From Gemmatimonadaceae bacterium (GTDB lineage Bacteria; Gemmatimonadota; Gemmatimonadetes; Gemmatimonadales; Gemmatimonadaceae), in assembly GCA_035533015.1 (NCBI GenBank), contig DATLUQ010000014.1, positions 1 to 36,489 on the forward strand: DNA of 36,489 nt, read 5' to 3'. The position numbers and the translations under genes were made by a program. Under the pieces are notes generated by a model. That model was not told where the DNA came from and ran no database searches. It was given only the letters and a program-made list of their open reading frames with translations. Positions 14,307 through 24,633 of this stretch are shown piece by piece; the stretch's first letter is position 1; every line of letters starts with the position of its first letter.

Positions 14307-15668
14307 TCAGTCGCGGCGGGCGTCCAGCGGCGCCGCCGTGGGGTAGTCGCCGGTGAAGCACGCGTCGCAGAATCCTTCGGGGCCGCCCGGTACGGCACCG
14401 AGCATGCCGTCGCGCGACAGATAGCCGAGGGAGTCCACCCCCAATTCGCGAGCGATCTCGGCCTGCGACAGGTTGGCCGCTATCAACTCCCGTCGGCTGG
14501 GCGTGTCGATGCCGTAGTAGCACGGGCCGGTGATCGGGGCCGAGCTGACGCGGAGATGCACTTCCTTCGCGCCGGCGGAGCGGATCATCGCCACCAGGCC
14601 GCGCGTGGTCGTGCCGCGCACGATGGAGTCGTCCACCATCACCACGCGCTTGCCCGCGATCACCTCGCGCACCGGGTTGTACTTGATCTTGACCTTGGCA
14701 TCGCGGCCCGCCTGCGTGGGCTGGATGAACGTGCGGCCCACATAGTGATTGCGGATGAGCGCCAGTTCGTACGGCAGCCCGCTCACCTCGGCAAAGCCGA
14801 GGGCCGCCGAGTTGGAGGAGTCGGGAACGCTGAATACGAGGTCGGCGTTCGGCGCCGGGTGCTCCTTGGCCAGTTGCCGTCCCAACTCGCGCCGCGCGCG
14901 GTCCACCGACCCCCCGAACACGCGGCTGTCGGGGCGCGCGAAATATACGTACTCGAATACGCACCGGCGCAACGGCATCGGCTCCAGTGCCTGGATGGCG
15001 TGGACGCCGGTGTCGTCGACGACGATGATCTCGCCGGGACCCACCTCGCGCTCGGCCACCGCCCCCACGATGTCGAGGGCGCAGGTCTCCGATGCGAACA
15101 CCACGGCGCCGTTGAGCCGGCCCATGACCAGCGGGCGCCAGCCGCGCGGATCGCGCGCCGCGATCAGCGTGTCGCCGATGGCCGCCACGAGGCTGTACGC
15201 ACCGTCGAGGCCGGTGAGCGCCTCGGCCATGCGCGCGGCCGGCGTGGGGGCCTGCGACTTGGCCAGCCGGTGCACGATCACTTCCGAATCGGCGTTGGTG
15301 GAGAAGATGGATCCCTGGGCTTCGAGCTCGGCCCGCACCTGGACCGCGTTCACGAGATTCCCGTTGTGCGCCAGCGCGATATGCCCGCCGCGGGAACGCA
15401 CGAAGATCGGCTGCGCGTTCTCGATGGTGGACGAGCCGGCCGTGCTGTACCGCGTGTGGCCGAGGGCCAGGTTGCCATGGAGCTGCTCCAGCTCGTGTCC
15501 CATGGTCTCGTTCATGGTGCCCATGGAGCGCACGAGTTGCCCCTGGCCGTGCGCGTCGAGTACCACCACCCCGACGGATTCCTGACCGCGGTGCTGGAGG
15601 GAATAGAGCCCCAACTGGGTGAGCCGGGCTGCGTCCGGGGTGCCACGAATACCGAAGATGCCGCACAT
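14307..15668 (-). CDS. purF: Amidophosphoribosyltransferase
   Basis: A 453-aa enzyme catalysing the first committed step of purine synthesis, PRPP plus glutamine to 5-phosphoribosylamine. The N-terminal nucleophile glutaminase begins MCGIFGI, so Cys2 becomes the catalytic N-terminus after Met removal; LQHRGQES and HNGNLVN follow. The PRPP loop reads VVMVDDSIVRGTTT. Four cysteines match the [4Fe-4S] ligands of Bacillus-type PurF: in RRCVFEYVYF, GPCYYGIDT and CDAC near the C-terminus. Unlike Bacillus PurF there is no propeptide, because no start codon precedes the Met in frame nearby. The gene begins 4 bases after the purL stop and is the last gene of the superoperon. Confidence 0.97.
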   Translation of the reverse strand: MCGIFGIRGTPDAARLTQLGLYSLQHRGQESVGVVVLDAHGQGQLVRSMGTMNETMGHELEQLHGNLALGHTRYSTAGSSTIENAQPIFVRSRGGHIALAHNGNLVNAVQVRAELEAQGSIFSTNADSEVIVHRLAKSQAPTPAARMAEALTGLDGAYSLVAAIGDTLIAARDPRGWRPLVMGRLNGAVVFASETCALDIVGAVAEREVGPGEIIVVDDTGVHAIQALEPMPLRRCVFEYVYFARPDSRVFGGSVDRARRELGRQLAKEHPAPNADLVFSVPDSSNSAALGFAEVSGLPYELALIRNHYVGRTFIQPTQAGRDAKVKIKYNPVREVIAGKRVVMVDDSIVRGTTTRGLVAMIRSAGAKEVHLRVSSAPITGPCYYGIDTPSRRELIAANLSQAEIARELGVDSLGYLSRDGMLGAVPGGPEGFCDACFTGDYPTAAPLDARRD

Positions 15669-15672
15669 GAAC

Positions 15673-17979
15673 TCAGGCCGCCGTAGTGACGGGGGAGTCG
15701 GAGACGGCGGAGGCCGCCCGCGACATGATACGAGGAATGGATTCGAAGTAGGCGTCGGCGAGCTGCACGATGGATGCCGCGAGATGCCGGTCGCCCGCCG
15801 TGATCTCGAGGTTCCCGCCGTTCTCCACGACGCCGATGTCCTGCGCCGGAACGCCGTGGCGGCGGGCCACCGCGAGCACGCCATCGGGATCGGGGGTGGA
15901 CACGATCACACGTCCCTGTGCCTCACCGAACAGCAGAGCGCGCAGGGGAAGGCCCGCCCACGCGGCGAGGTCGACACGGGCTCCGATTGGACGCTCCCGG
16001 TCCATGATGGCGCATTCGGCCAGGGCGACGGCGAGCCCGCCGTCGCTGCAGTCGTGCGCCGAACGGACGGCGCCGGCGGTGATCGTATCGAGCAGCGCTT
16101 CGATGAGCCGCCGTTCGGCGTCGAGATCGCAGGTCGGCGGCGCGCCGGCCACGACCCCGTGAATGGTCTGGAGGTATTCGCTCGCGCCGATCGACGCCGT
16201 GGGTTCGCCCAGCAGGACGATCCGGTCGCCGGCCTGTGCGAACGCCGCGCGGGTGATGTGGGACAGCGAATCGATGCGTCCGACCATCCCGACGACGGGC
16301 GTGGGGTAGATGGCGCCACGCGGGGTCTCATTGTACAGCGATACGTTGCCGCCGGTGACGGGGGTGCCGAGCGCCAAGCACGCTTCGGCCAAGCCAGCCA
16401 CCGCTTCGCGCAGTTGATAGTAGATGTCGGGTTTGCGCGGGTTCCCGAAGTTGAGGTTGTTGGTGATGGCCATGGGCCGGCCGCCGGTGCACGCGACGTT
16501 GCGTGCCGCCTCGGCCACGGCGATGCGCGCGCCGAGTCGGGGATCGAGGTACGTGTAGCGGCCGTTGCCGTCGGTCTTGACGGCCAGGGCACGGTCGGTG
16601 CCGCGCACGCGGAGCACGGCGGCATCCCCTCCTGGTCCGACCACCGTGTTGGTGCGCACCGTGGAATCGTACTGTCGGTAGACCCACGCCTTGCTCGCGA
16701 TCGTGGGGCTGCCCAGCAATCGGAGGAGCGTCCAGACGGGGTCCCGCTCCTCGGCGCGCTCGGGCAGGGCATTCACGTCGCGGGCCCGCAGGGCCGCGAT
16801 GGCCGGGCTCTCGACGGCATCCGGCGTATAGGTGGGGCAGTCGGTGACCAGGCGGTTGCCGGGGAACTCGGCCACCACGCGGTCGCCCTCGGTGACGCGG
16901 TATACCGGGTCCGCTATGACTTGGCCGATCACGGCCGCCGTGAGGTCCCACTTCTCGAGGATGGCGCGGACGGCGTCCTCGTGTCCCTGGCGGGCCACGA
17001 CGAGCATGCGCTCCTGCGACTCGCTGAGCAGAATCTCGTACGGCGTCATGTTGGGCTCGCGCACCGGTACCCGGGTCACGTCGATCGTCACGCCGACGTC
17101 GCCGCGCGCCGCCATCTCGGCCGACGACGACGTGAGGCCGGCGGCCCCCATGTCCTGGATGGCCACGATGTGGCCGCTGTGGATCAGTTCGAGACTGGCT
17201 TCGAGCAGCAGCTTCTCGGTGAACGGATCGCCCACCTGCACACGGGGGCGCTTGGCGTCGTTCGCCTCGGACAGGTCCTCGGACGCGAACGAGGCGCCAT
17301 GAATGCCGTCGCGCCCGGTGCGGGCGCCCACGGCGATGATCGGATTGCCGACTCCCTGAGCGACGGCAAGCATCAATTCCGATTCGCGGAGCAACCCCAC
17401 GCACATGGCGTTGACGATTGGATTTCCCTCATAGGCCGGATCGAACACGACCTCGCCAGCCACCGTCGGCACGCCCACGCAGTTGCCGTAGTCCCCGATC
17501 CCCTTGACGACGCCGCTGAACAGGTAGCGCACGCGGGGGGAGTCGAGGCTGCCGAACCGGAGCGAATTGAGCATCGCGATGGGGCGGGCGCCCATCGTGA
17601 ACACGTCGCGGAGAATGCCGCCCACCCCGGTGGCCGCGCCCTGGTACGGCTCCACCGCCGAGGGGTGGTTGTGCGATTCGATCTTGAACGCCACGGCCAG
17701 ACCGTCGCCGATGGCGATGACGCCCGCGTTCTCGCCGGGACCCTGCAGCACGTAGTCGGCCTTGGTGGGCAGGGTGCGGAGCAGGGGACGCGAGTGCTTG
17801 TAGGAGCAGTGCTCGCTCCACAGGGCGCTCACGATGCCAAGTTCGGTGAACGTCGGCTCGCGGCCGAGCATGTCGACGAGGCGGCGATACTCGTCCGCGG
17901 TGAGCCCGTGCTCGGCGATCAGCGCCGGCGTGATGGCCGGGTCGCCGGGGCGGGGTTGGACGGAACGCACGGAGGTCAC
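15673..17979 (-). CDS. purL: Phosphoribosylformylglycinamidine synthase subunit PurL (small type)
   Basis: A 768-aa subunit of the three-part FGAM synthase, which with PurQ and PurS converts FGAR, ATP and glutamine to FGAM in the fourth purine step. The N-terminal region has [21 protein letters not shown], with the catalytic His. [24 protein letters not shown] and [19 protein letters not shown] are standard PurL motifs, and the second AIRS-like half carries GGNVSLYNE and [14 protein letters not shown]. Its length matches the PurL that needs separate PurQ and PurS, both of which are encoded just upstream. The start GTG 17979-17977 overlaps the zinc-ribbon gene stop (GTGA). Confidence 0.97.
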   Translation of the reverse strand: MTSVRSVQPRPGDPAITPALIAEHGLTADEYRRLVDMLGREPTFTELGIVSALWSEHCSYKHSRPLLRTLPTKADYVLQGPGENAGVIAIGDGLAVAFKIESHNHPSAVEPYQGAATGVGGILRDVFTMGARPIAMLNSLRFGSLDSPRVRYLFSGVVKGIGDYGNCVGVPTVAGEVVFDPAYEGNPIVNAMCVGLLRESELMLAVAQGVGNPIIAVGARTGRDGIHGASFASEDLSEANDAKRPRVQVGDPFTEKLLLEASLELIHSGHIVAIQDMGAAGLTSSSAEMAARGDVGVTIDVTRVPVREPNMTPYEILLSESQERMLVVARQGHEDAVRAILEKWDLTAAVIGQVIADPVYRVTEGDRVVAEFPGNRLVTDCPTYTPDAVESPAIAALRARDVNALPERAEERDPVWTLLRLLGSPTIASKAWVYRQYDSTVRTNTVVGPGGDAAVLRVRGTDRALAVKTDGNGRYTYLDPRLGARIAVAEAARNVACTGGRPMAITNNLNFGNPRKPDIYYQLREAVAGLAEACLALGTPVTGGNVSLYNETPRGAIYPTPVVGMVGRIDSLSHITRAAFAQAGDRIVLLGEPTASIGASEYLQTIHGVVAGAPPTCDLDAERRLIEALLDTITAGAVRSAHDCSDGGLAVALAECAIMDRERPIGARVDLAAWAGLPLRALLFGEAQGRVIVSTPDPDGVLAVARRHGVPAQDIGVVENGGNLEITAGDRHLAASIVQLADAYFESIPRIMSRAASAVSDSPVTTAA

Positions 17980-18299
17980 TTGGTACGGCCCAGGAGTTCG
18001 AGAAGGTCGGTCACGACGTGGGTCAGGGGGCTCTTGGAGGCCTCACGCATCAGGTCCACTTCGCCGGCGTCGAACCAGGCGCCGTGGCACTCGGGACAGA
18101 TGTCGATCGTCACGCGTCCCTTGACGACCTCGCGCAGGTCGGCGCCGCACTTGGGGCATTTCATGTAGTGGGTATGGCGTTCGCGCGACACGCGATCGGC
18201 GTCGAGCCGGGCGCGCATCTGTGCTATCAGCTCGGCATTCTGGCGGGCGAAGTATTCGTCTTCGTTTCCCGTCGGATGTTCACCGGTATGGTGGGGCAT
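17976..18299 (-). CDS. TFIIB-type zinc-ribbon protein in purine operon
   Basis: A 107-aa protein. Residues 1-45 are charged and probably helical. A zinc ribbon of the zf-TFIIB family follows, with Cys48, Cys51, Cys68 and Cys71 in CPKCG and [13 protein letters not shown], and a short amphipathic tail ends the protein. The CHGxWFDxGE pattern is the hallmark of this small family, whose function is unknown. It sits between purQ and purL, two subunits of one enzyme, with a clear ribosome site AGGAG 6 bases before the ATG and a GTGA overlap into purL. It may be a factor that helps the FGAM synthase complex or senses zinc, but nothing in the sequence proves this. Confidence 0.88.
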   Translation of the reverse strand: MPHHTGEHPTGNEDEYFARQNAELIAQMRARLDADRVSRERHTHYMKCPKCGADLREVVKGRVTIDICPECHGAWFDAGEVDLMREASKSPLTHVVTDLLELLGRTK

Positions 18300-18312
18300 C
18301 GTTTGCTCCTGG

Positions 18313-19005
18313 TCAGGCGGCCACGGCGGCCAACAGAGACTCGAACACTCCGAGGCCGTCGCGCGAGCCGAGTAGCGAGTTCACGGCGCGTTCCGGATGC
18401 GGCATCATGCCCAGCACGTTGCCCCCGGCATTCACGATCCCGGCGATGGCGCGCATCGACCCGTTGGGGCTCCACCATTCGTCGGCGTCGCCGCTGCTGC
18501 TCACGTACCGGAATACCACCTGGCCGTCGCCTTCGAGCCGGTCCAGCGTGGCGGCGTCGGCGGTGAAGCGGCCGTCTCCATGGGCGATGGGAATCGCGAG
18601 GCGTTGATCCTTGTCATAGCGGTTGGTGAACATCGTGGCTGCGTTCTCCACGCGGAGCGTGACCAGCTCGCAGACGAACTTGAGGCTCGCGTTGCGCAAC
18701 AGCGCTCCGGGAAGCAGGCCCGCTTCGCAGGCGATCTGGAACCCGTTGCAGATTCCGAGCACGGGCGCGCCGCGTTTGGCGTGGGCGACCACCTCCGCCA
18801 TGATCGGGCTGAAGCGCGCGATCGCACCGGGGCGCAGGTAGTCGCCGTAGCTGAATCCCCCGGGCAGGATCACGACGTCGGCATCGCGCAGATCGTGTTC
18901 CTTGTGCCAGAGGAACTCGGCTTCCTCCCCGACGGCCTCGACCACCGCGCGGTAGGCGTCGTAGTCGCAGTTGGACCCGGGAAAGGTGACGATGCCGAAC
19001 TTCAT
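18313..19005 (-). CDS. purQ: Phosphoribosylformylglycinamidine synthase subunit PurQ (glutaminase)
   Basis: A 230-aa class I glutamine amidotransferase that supplies ammonia to PurL. The nucleophile Cys86 lies in [10 protein letters not shown]. The oxyanion region is [17 protein letters not shown], and the His/Glu pair appears near the end in GMMPHPER. Length and motifs match stand-alone PurQ. The ATG 19005-19003 overlaps the purS stop as ATGA, and this start gives the expected N-terminus [14 protein letters not shown]. The frame is open upstream through purS, but that part is a shadow. Confidence 0.97.
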   Translation of the reverse strand: MKFGIVTFPGSNCDYDAYRAVVEAVGEEAEFLWHKEHDLRDADVVILPGGFSYGDYLRPGAIARFSPIMAEVVAHAKRGAPVLGICNGFQIACEAGLLPGALLRNASLKFVCELVTLRVENAATMFTNRYDKDQRLAIPIAHGDGRFTADAATLDRLEGDGQVVFRYVSSSGDADEWWSPNGSMRAIAGIVNAGGNVLGMMPHPERAVNSLLGSRDGLGVFESLLAAVAA

Positions 19006-19271
19006 GCGGCGGCCCCCGCTCCCGTCACGGCGGCCACGTCGAAGTCTTCGGTGACCGGGTTGGCGAGCAAGCGCTCGCACATGCGCCGGGCTTCCGCCTC
19101 GGCCGCGGCGGCATCGGCGGCATCGAGTTCCACGATGAGATGGCGGCCCACGTGCACGTCGCGCACGCTGCCGAACCCGAGGGTGTGGAGAGCGTCGGTC
19201 ACGGCCTTGCCCTGGGGATCGAGGAGGCCTCGGCGGGGCGTGACGTGCAGGGAAACGCGAAAGCGGGTCAT
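19002..19271 (-). CDS. purS: Phosphoribosylformylglycinamidine synthase subunit PurS
   Basis: An 89-aa small subunit that bridges PurL and PurQ in the FGAM synthase complex. It has the PurS pattern: an opening strand [21 protein letters not shown], then [23 protein letters not shown], then a helix ending with [15 protein letters not shown]. The C-terminal ten residues are Ala/Gly-rich and extend slightly past the usual end. Start and stop are both ATGA overlaps, with pssA upstream and purQ downstream, which should favour balanced amounts of PurS and PurQ. Confidence 0.95.
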   Translation of the reverse strand: MTRFRVSLHVTPRRGLLDPQGKAVTDALHTLGFGSVRDVHVGRHLIVELDAADAAAAEAEARRMCERLLANPVTEDFDVAAVTGAGAAA

Positions 19272-20209
19272 GCGGTGGGGGGCTCGGATGGAGGAGTGGG
19301 CGGGCGGACGGGGCGGGTCGGCGGCGGGCCGCCTTCCGGGCGCACGCGCCGGCGGCGCCGGCGGCGGTGCGGGGCGAGCGACGGATCATCGCCCACCGCC
19401 TCGCGCCTGGCAGAGTCAAACCCGTACGCCGATGAGAGCTCGCCGGTATGCGTGGTCGCGCCACCGCGGCGATCGAGAAGGCCCAGCCACGCGGCCCGAA
19501 CGATCCCGTACGCCACGTAGATCACGGCGGCCGGGAAGAAGAACTGGCTGGGCAGGAACACGAGCGCCGCGATCCCGCCCACGACGATCAGCAGCCCGAT
19601 CACGCCGCGCACGCTGCGCAGGCCGACGTTGGGCATGACGGGGTAGGGCACGTTGCTCACCATGAGGAAGCTCAGGGCGAGGATGATGTAGCGGAGCAGC
19701 ACGTGCCAGGGCAGGTCCGCTATTACCGTTTCTTGATAGAGCGGCGTCTGGCTGAACCAGTAGTACGTGGCCAGCGTCATGCCGGCGGCGGGGGTGGGGA
19801 GCCCCTGGAAATACGTCTTGGCGGTGCCCGCCTGCTCCACGTTGAAGCGGGCCAGCCGCAACACCGCGCAGGCGGTGAACAGAAAGCAGAAGAGCCACTC
19901 CCAGCTCTCCTGGTTGAACACCGCGAAGTACATGATCAGGGACGGGGCCACCCCGAACGTGATGGCGTCAACCAGCGAGTCCAGCTCCTCGCCGAACCGG
20001 CCGCCGGTATTCGTGGCGCGGGCCACCCGGCCATCGAGCATGTCGGCCACGCCGCCCAACACCACGTACCACCCGGCGCGATAGAATTCGCCGCGCGTGG
20101 CGGCAACGATGGCGAACATCCCGAAGAACAGGTTGAACAGCGTGAGCCCGCTCGGGAAGAGCACGACGGCGCGGCGGACTCTGGCATGGCGGGGGTCGGT
20201 GGGACTCAT
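19268..20209 (-). CDS. pssA: CDP-diacylglycerol--serine O-phosphatidyltransferase
   Basis: A 313-aa integral membrane enzyme that makes phosphatidylserine from CDP-diacylglycerol and serine. The CDP-alcohol phosphatidyltransferase motif is complete: Asp59-Gly60, Ala63-Arg64, Gly73, Asp77 and Asp81 ([23 protein letters not shown] without gaps in the metal and substrate ligands). Several hydrophobic helices follow. The last 60 or so residues form an unusual soluble tail with a run of seven arginines after HR and a Pro-rich end, not part of the enzyme fold; the tail is likely cytoplasmic. The ATG overlaps the psd stop and the stop overlaps purS, so lipid and purine genes are directly coupled. 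Confidence 0.95.
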   Translation of the reverse strand: MSPTDPRHARVRRAVVLFPSGLTLFNLFFGMFAIVAATRGEFYRAGWYVVLGGVADMLDGRVARATNTGGRFGEELDSLVDAITFGVAPSLIMYFAVFNQESWEWLFCFLFTACAVLRLARFNVEQAGTAKTYFQGLPTPAAGMTLATYYWFSQTPLYQETVIADLPWHVLLRYIILALSFLMVSNVPYPVMPNVGLRSVRGVIGLLIVVGGIAALVFLPSQFFFPAAVIYVAYGIVRAAWLGLLDRRGGATTHTGELSSAYGFDSARREAVGDDPSLAPHRRRRRRRVRPEGGPPPTRPVRPPTPPSEPPTA

Positions 20210-20859
20210 GGGGTTGGCAACTCCGCGAGGACAGTGACGCCGGCCTGCGTCGTCTCACCCACGCGCACCTTCACGGCCGAGCGCAGGGGAAGGAACACGT
20301 CGACGCGCGAGCCGAAGCGGATGATCCCCATCCGCTCACCCTGCTGCGCAGCGGCGCCCAGTGTGCTGTACGTCACGATGCGTCGCGCGATGAGGCCCGC
20401 GATCTGGCGCATCATCACGCGCGTGCCCGTGTGGTCGATGCCCACCGACATCTGCTCGTTTTCGAGGCTCGCCTTCTCCGCCGCCGCATTCAGGAACTTG
20501 CCGGGGTTGTAGTGCAGGTAGTCGACGGTCCCGCTCACGGGATAGCGGTTCACGTGCACGTTGAAGACGCTCATGAAGATCGAGATGCGCAGCGCCGGCC
20601 CCCCCAGGTATGCCGGCTCGTTCACCTCGGTCACCTGCACCACTCGGCCGTCCGCCGGGGCGATCACCAGCGCGTCGCCGCGCGGACCGCGGCGCTCGGG
20701 GTCGCGAAAGAAATACGCCACCCACAGCGCGAGCAGCGTGAGCACGAAGGCAAGAAGCCAGACCGGCCAAGAGCGCCGGTTGAGCGCGACCGCGTAGGCC
20801 GCCGCCGCTATCACGGTGGCGAGGCCGATGAACGGGTAGCCTTCGCGCGCGAAGCTCAC
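20206..20859 (-). CDS. psd: Phosphatidylserine decarboxylase, PSD-A type
   Basis: A 217-aa proenzyme of the short, archaeal-type PSD family, making phosphatidylethanolamine from the PssA product. Two hydrophobic segments lie at the N-terminus (about residues 9-24 and 31-48). The core has [25 protein letters not shown] with the catalytic His, and the self-cleavage site FGSRVD, where Gly183-Ser184 is cut and Ser184 becomes the pyruvoyl group. The start GTG 20859-20857 overlaps the purC stop (GTGA) and gives [14 protein letters not shown], normal for the family; the open frame continues 40 codons upstream without family resemblance. Confidence 0.95.
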   Translation of the reverse strand: MSFAREGYPFIGLATVIAAAAYAVALNRRSWPVWLLAFVLTLLALWVAYFFRDPERRGPRGDALVIAPADGRVVQVTEVNEPAYLGGPALRISIFMSVFNVHVNRYPVSGTVDYLHYNPGKFLNAAAEKASLENEQMSVGIDHTGTRVMMRQIAGLIARRIVTYSTLGAAAQQGERMGIIRFGSRVDVFLPLRSAVKVRVGETTQAGVTVLAELPTP

Positions 20860-21782
20860 GAAAGCCCGTCGCGGTTGAGCGGGGCTCCGGTGATCCGGCG
20901 GAACGCGTCGAGGTACCGCTCGCTGGTCGCCTTCACGACTTCGGGGGGCAGCGGTGGGGGCGGCGCATCGCCGTTCCATCGACCCGCCCGGCGCTCGCCG
21001 TCCAGATAGTCACGCAGCGGCTGCTTGTCGAAGCTCGGCTGGCCGTGGCCGGGTTGATACTGGTCGGCGGGCCAGAACCGCGAACTGTCCGGAGTCAGGA
21101 CTTCGTCGATCAGCGTGATGCGGCCGCCCGCATCGCGCCCGAACTCGAACTTCGTGTCGGCGATGATGATTCCACGCTCGGCGGCGCGCTCCCGCCCCAT
21201 CTCGTACACGAGGCGGCTCAACCGCTCGATCTCGCCCGCCACCTCCGAGCCCAGTCGCCGGGCGACCTCGGCGGGCGTGATGTTCTCATCGTGGCCCGAC
21301 TCCGCCTTCGTGGCGGGGCTGAATACCGGCCGGTCGAACCGATCGGCTTCGCGGAGGCCCACGGGAAGCGGCTGGCCGGCCAGGGTGCCGCGCGCCTGGT
21401 ATTCCTTCCACGCCGAGCCCGAGAGGTAGCCGCGGATCACGCACTCGATGGGAAATACTTCGGTGCGGCGGCAGAGCATGGCCCGGCCGGCAATCGTACG
21501 GCGGTGCAGGGCGAGTGAGGGCACGAGGCGCACGATCTCGTCGGCGTCGGCCGACACCAGGTGGTGGTGCACGTGCCCCTCGAACTGGTGCAGCCACCAG
21601 GCGGTGATCTGCGTGAGCACGGCCCCCTTGAAGGGGATCGGCTCCTTCATCACGACGTCGAACGCGCTCACACGATCGGTGGCCACGATGAGCAGGTGCA
21701 GCGGATCGACCTCATACACCTCGCGTACCTTGCCGCGCCGCACGTGGCGCAAGGGGAGCGGAGCGAGCGCAACGATGCTCAT
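20856..21782 (-). CDS. purC: Phosphoribosylaminoimidazole-succinocarboxamide synthase
   Basis: A 308-aa SAICAR synthetase that joins CAIR and aspartate with ATP. It has the family blocks [52 protein letters not shown] and DTKFEFG followed by [15 protein letters not shown]. The length is nearer the eukaryotic/long bacterial type than the 240-aa E. coli type, because of the longer C-terminal part after QPSFDKQ. The ATG overlaps the purB stop and its own stop overlaps the psd GTG. Cytoplasmic. Confidence 0.97.
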   Translation of the reverse strand: MSIVALAPLPLRHVRRGKVREVYEVDPLHLLIVATDRVSAFDVVMKEPIPFKGAVLTQITAWWLHQFEGHVHHHLVSADADEIVRLVPSLALHRRTIAGRAMLCRRTEVFPIECVIRGYLSGSAWKEYQARGTLAGQPLPVGLREADRFDRPVFSPATKAESGHDENITPAEVARRLGSEVAGEIERLSRLVYEMGRERAAERGIIIADTKFEFGRDAGGRITLIDEVLTPDSSRFWPADQYQPGHGQPSFDKQPLRDYLDGERRAGRWNGDAPPPPLPPEVVKATSERYLDAFRRITGAPLNRDGLS

Positions 21783-23209
21783 ACCCGCACCTCCTCGCGC
21801 TCGGCCATCGCCGCGCCGCTGAGCAGCGGATCCACGACTTCCTTCAGGAACTCATCCACCTGCTCGCGGGCGCGCCCCGTGAAGCCGAGGGGATCGAGCA
21901 GGGCCGTCATCTCGGCGGCCGGCACCGGCCATCCGGGGGTCGCGGCAAGACGGTCGAGCATGTCGTTGCCGGAGGCGCCTTCCTTGATCGCCCGGGCGGC
22001 GGCGATGCTCGCCTTGCGGATGAACTCGTGCGCGTCCTGGCGGTCCAATCCCATCTGCACGGCACGGATGATCAGCGCTTCCGTGGCCATGAACGGCAGC
22101 TCTTCGCCCAGCCGGCGGGCAATGCGGGCCGGGTGTACCTCGAGACCGCTGACCACGTTCTCCATGAGCACGAGAATGGCGTCGACGGCGAGGAACGATT
22201 CGGGCAGTGTCAGCCGCCGGTTGGCGCTGTCGTCGAGCGTGCGCTCGAAGTACTGCACGCTGTGCGTCTGGTTGGCGTTGGGTTCGAGGCTGAGCACGAA
22301 CCGGGCGAGCGAGGCGATCCGCTCGCTGCGCATGGGATTCCGCTTGTACGCCATAGCCGACGAGCCGATCTGCTCCTCCTCGAACGGCTCCTCGATCTCG
22401 CCGTACGACTGAAGCATACGGAGGTCGCCGCTGAACTTGGCGGCACTGGCCGCGATCCCCGCCACCACGTCGAGCACCGCCGCGTCGAGCTTGCGCGTGT
22501 AGGTCTGGCCGGACACGGGAATCGAGAATCGGAAGCCGATCGCCGCGGTGACCTGGCGGTCGAGGTCACGCACCTTGGCGTGGTCGCCGGCGAACAACTG
22601 GAGGAACGAGGCTTGGGTGCCGGTGGTGCCCTTCACCCCGCGACAGGGGAGCGTGTCGCGACGATGGTCCAGTTCCGCCACGTCGAGCACGAGGTCCTGC
22701 ATCCAGAGCGTGGCGCGCTTTCCCACGGTGGTGGGCTGCGCGGGTTGGAGGTGGGTGGAGCCGAGGGTGGGCACATCGCGCCACTGGCGCGCGAACCCGG
22801 CCAGGGCCCGCAGCACCGCGAGGAGCTTGCCGCGCAGCAGGTCGAGGCCGTGCCGCATGAGGATGAGGTCGGCGTTGTCCGTCACGAAGGCGCTGGTGGC
22901 CCCAAGGTGGATGAACTTGCGGGCCGCCGGTGCCGCGTCGCCGAACGCATGCACGTGCGCCATCACGTCGTGGCGATAGCGTCGCTCGTACGCGGCCACG
23001 GCGTCGAAGTCGATGTCGTCGAGGTGGTCGCGCATCTGGGCGATCGCCTCGTCGGGAATCGGCACGCCGAGTGCCCGTTCGGCCTCCGCCAGGGCAAGCC
23101 AGAGCTGGCGCCAGAGCCCGTAGCGGGTGGCCGGCGACCAGAGTTGCAGCATGGCCCCCGAGGCGTAGCGCTCGGACAGCGGTGAGGCGTAGCGATCGTG
23201 CGTCGTCAT
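21779..23209 (-). CDS. purB: Adenylosuccinate lyase
   Basis: A 476-aa fumarase/aspartase superfamily enzyme that releases fumarate from SAICAR and from adenylosuccinate. The signature loop [15 protein letters not shown] carries the catalytic Ser and substrate-binding Lys/Asn. [16 protein letters not shown] and [16 protein letters not shown] contain the conserved His of the first and second regions. The length fits the longer, eukaryote-like PurB group. The ATG overlaps the htrA stop as ATGA, and the stop overlaps purC, the gene for the preceding pathway step. Confidence 0.97.
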   Translation of the reverse strand: MTTHDRYASPLSERYASGAMLQLWSPATRYGLWRQLWLALAEAERALGVPIPDEAIAQMRDHLDDIDFDAVAAYERRYRHDVMAHVHAFGDAAPAARKFIHLGATSAFVTDNADLILMRHGLDLLRGKLLAVLRALAGFARQWRDVPTLGSTHLQPAQPTTVGKRATLWMQDLVLDVAELDHRRDTLPCRGVKGTTGTQASFLQLFAGDHAKVRDLDRQVTAAIGFRFSIPVSGQTYTRKLDAAVLDVVAGIAASAAKFSGDLRMLQSYGEIEEPFEEEQIGSSAMAYKRNPMRSERIASLARFVLSLEPNANQTHSVQYFERTLDDSANRRLTLPESFLAVDAILVLMENVVSGLEVHPARIARRLGEELPFMATEALIIRAVQMGLDRQDAHEFIRKASIAAARAIKEGASGNDMLDRLAATPGWPVPAAEMTALLDPLGFTGRAREQVDEFLKEVVDPLLSGAAMAEREEVRV

Positions 23210-24633
23210 CGAATCTCGAAGTCGGTCACATAATATGTACCCGACCGTTCCAGGTACATGCGGATCGGGCCGCGCCCCGCGAAACGGTTGAGAGCGCTCG
23301 AGGCGTCGTCGGCCGTCTTGATGTCGACGCTGTTGATGCGCACGATCACGTCGCCGCTCTGAATGCCGAGCTGCTGGGCCATGTTGTCGCTCACCTTGAG
23401 CACGAGGGCGCCCGCCTTGCTGCGCAGTCCGCGTTCGGCCTGGATGGCCGGCGTCACCGTGACCAACTCGAGCTGCCGGAGCACCTCGACCTTGGGGGCA
23501 TCCACCTCAGGGAGGTTCACCGTGTTCACCGTCGTGTCGAACTCGCGGTCGCCACGACGGACGTGTAGCCGCACGCTCTGGCCGACGCCGAGGTCGAGCA
23601 GGGCGCCTTCCCAGTCATACATGTTGTGGATGGTGCGGTCATTCTCCCGCACGATCACGTCCCCGGGCTTGAGCCCGGCGCGTTCGGCGGGCGAGCCCGG
23701 CACCACCGTGGCGATCACCGCGCGCTGGGCAATGGCCTCGCGCACGTTCTGGTTGTCCGGCACGCGCAGCTTGACGCCGATCCAGGGGCGGCGCACCTCG
23801 TGGTACTCCAGCAGATCCTCCACGTCGTGGCGCACACGATTGATCGGGATCGCGAAGCCAAGCCCCACCGACCCGCCGCTCGGTGTATAGATCGAGCTGT
23901 TCACGCCGATCACCTCGCCGTCGGCGTTGACCAGCGCGCCGCCGGAATTGCCGGGATTGATCGCGGCATCGGTCTGGATCATGTCGAAATAGGCGCCCGG
24001 GCCGTCGGCCCCGTACACCAGATTGCGTCCCGTGCCGCTGATCACGCCCACCGTGACACTGGGCTCCGGGTTGCCGAGCATGAATCCGTACGGATTCCCG
24101 ATGGCGATGGCCCACTCACCCACGATCACGTTGTCGGAATTGCCGAGTTTGGCCACGGGCAGGTTCTTGGCGTCGATCTTGATCACCGCCACGTCCTGCG
24201 TCTCATCCGTGCCGAGCACTTTGGCCGGGTACACGGCGCCGCTGGGGAGCATGACCGAAATGGTCCGGGCGCCCGCCACCACGTGCGCATTGGTCACGAT
24301 CACGCCATCGGGCCGAATCACCACGCCGGTGCCGAGGCCCGCCTCGGACCGCGACTGCGGGGCGCCGCCGAACATCCAATCGAACATGTCGGGCTGCACC
24401 TGCTGGACCTGCTCCGTCTGAACCGTGACCACGGCCGGCGAGACGAGCGCAACGGCGCGCGTGATGGCGGTCTGACGGCTGGCCGACACCGAATCCGTGC
24501 GGGCGGCGGTCAGGGCGGGCGCGTCGGCCGCCGTTTGAGCGGCGTAGGCAGACTGCGCGCCGACGGAATCACCCTTCGCCGAGCAGGCGGCGAGAGCGAA
24601 GAGGAGGAGGGCGATGGGGCGCGGGCGAATCAT
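23206..24633 (-). CDS. HtrA/DegQ-type serine protease, lipoprotein, two PDZ domains
   Basis: A 475-aa envelope protease of the DegP/HtrA family. A lipoprotein signal is visible at residues 1-17 (hydrophobic core, then LAAC with Cys17 as the lipid-attachment site), so it is probably tethered to a membrane on the outer side. The trypsin-like domain has the triad His in TNAHVV, Asp in TQDVAVIKID and Ser in NPGNSGGAL. Two PDZ domains follow (beginning near RRPWIGVKLRV and near PEVDAPKVEV), with VVPGSPAERAGLKPGDVI in the first. The start ATG 24633-24631 overlaps the upstream stop (ATGA); the frame extends 62 codons upstream in the neighbouring gene and was rejected. It degrades or refolds misfolded envelope proteins. 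Confidence 0.95.
   Translation of the reverse strand: MIRPRPIALLLFALAACSAKGDSVGAQSAYAAQTAADAPALTAARTDSVSASRQTAITRAVALVSPAVVTVQTEQVQQVQPDMFDWMFGGAPQSRSEAGLGTGVVIRPDGVIVTNAHVVAGARTISVMLPSGAVYPAKVLGTDETQDVAVIKIDAKNLPVAKLGNSDNVIVGEWAIAIGNPYGFMLGNPEPSVTVGVISGTGRNLVYGADGPGAYFDMIQTDAAINPGNSGGALVNADGEVIGVNSSIYTPSGGSVGLGFAIPINRVRHDVEDLLEYHEVRRPWIGVKLRVPDNQNVREAIAQRAVIATVVPGSPAERAGLKPGDVIVRENDRTIHNMYDWEGALLDLGVGQSVRLHVRRGDREFDTTVNTVNLPEVDAPKVEVLRQLELVTVTPAIQAERGLRSKAGALVLKVSDNMAQQLGIQSGDVIVRINSVDIKTADDASSALNRFAGRGPIRMYLERSGTYYVTDFEIR

Noticed and set aside
15619-18168. An 849-codon open frame on the plus strand opposite purL and part of purF
   Set aside because: PurL is certain on the minus strand by its motifs. 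The antisense frame has shadow composition, no domain and no ribosome site.
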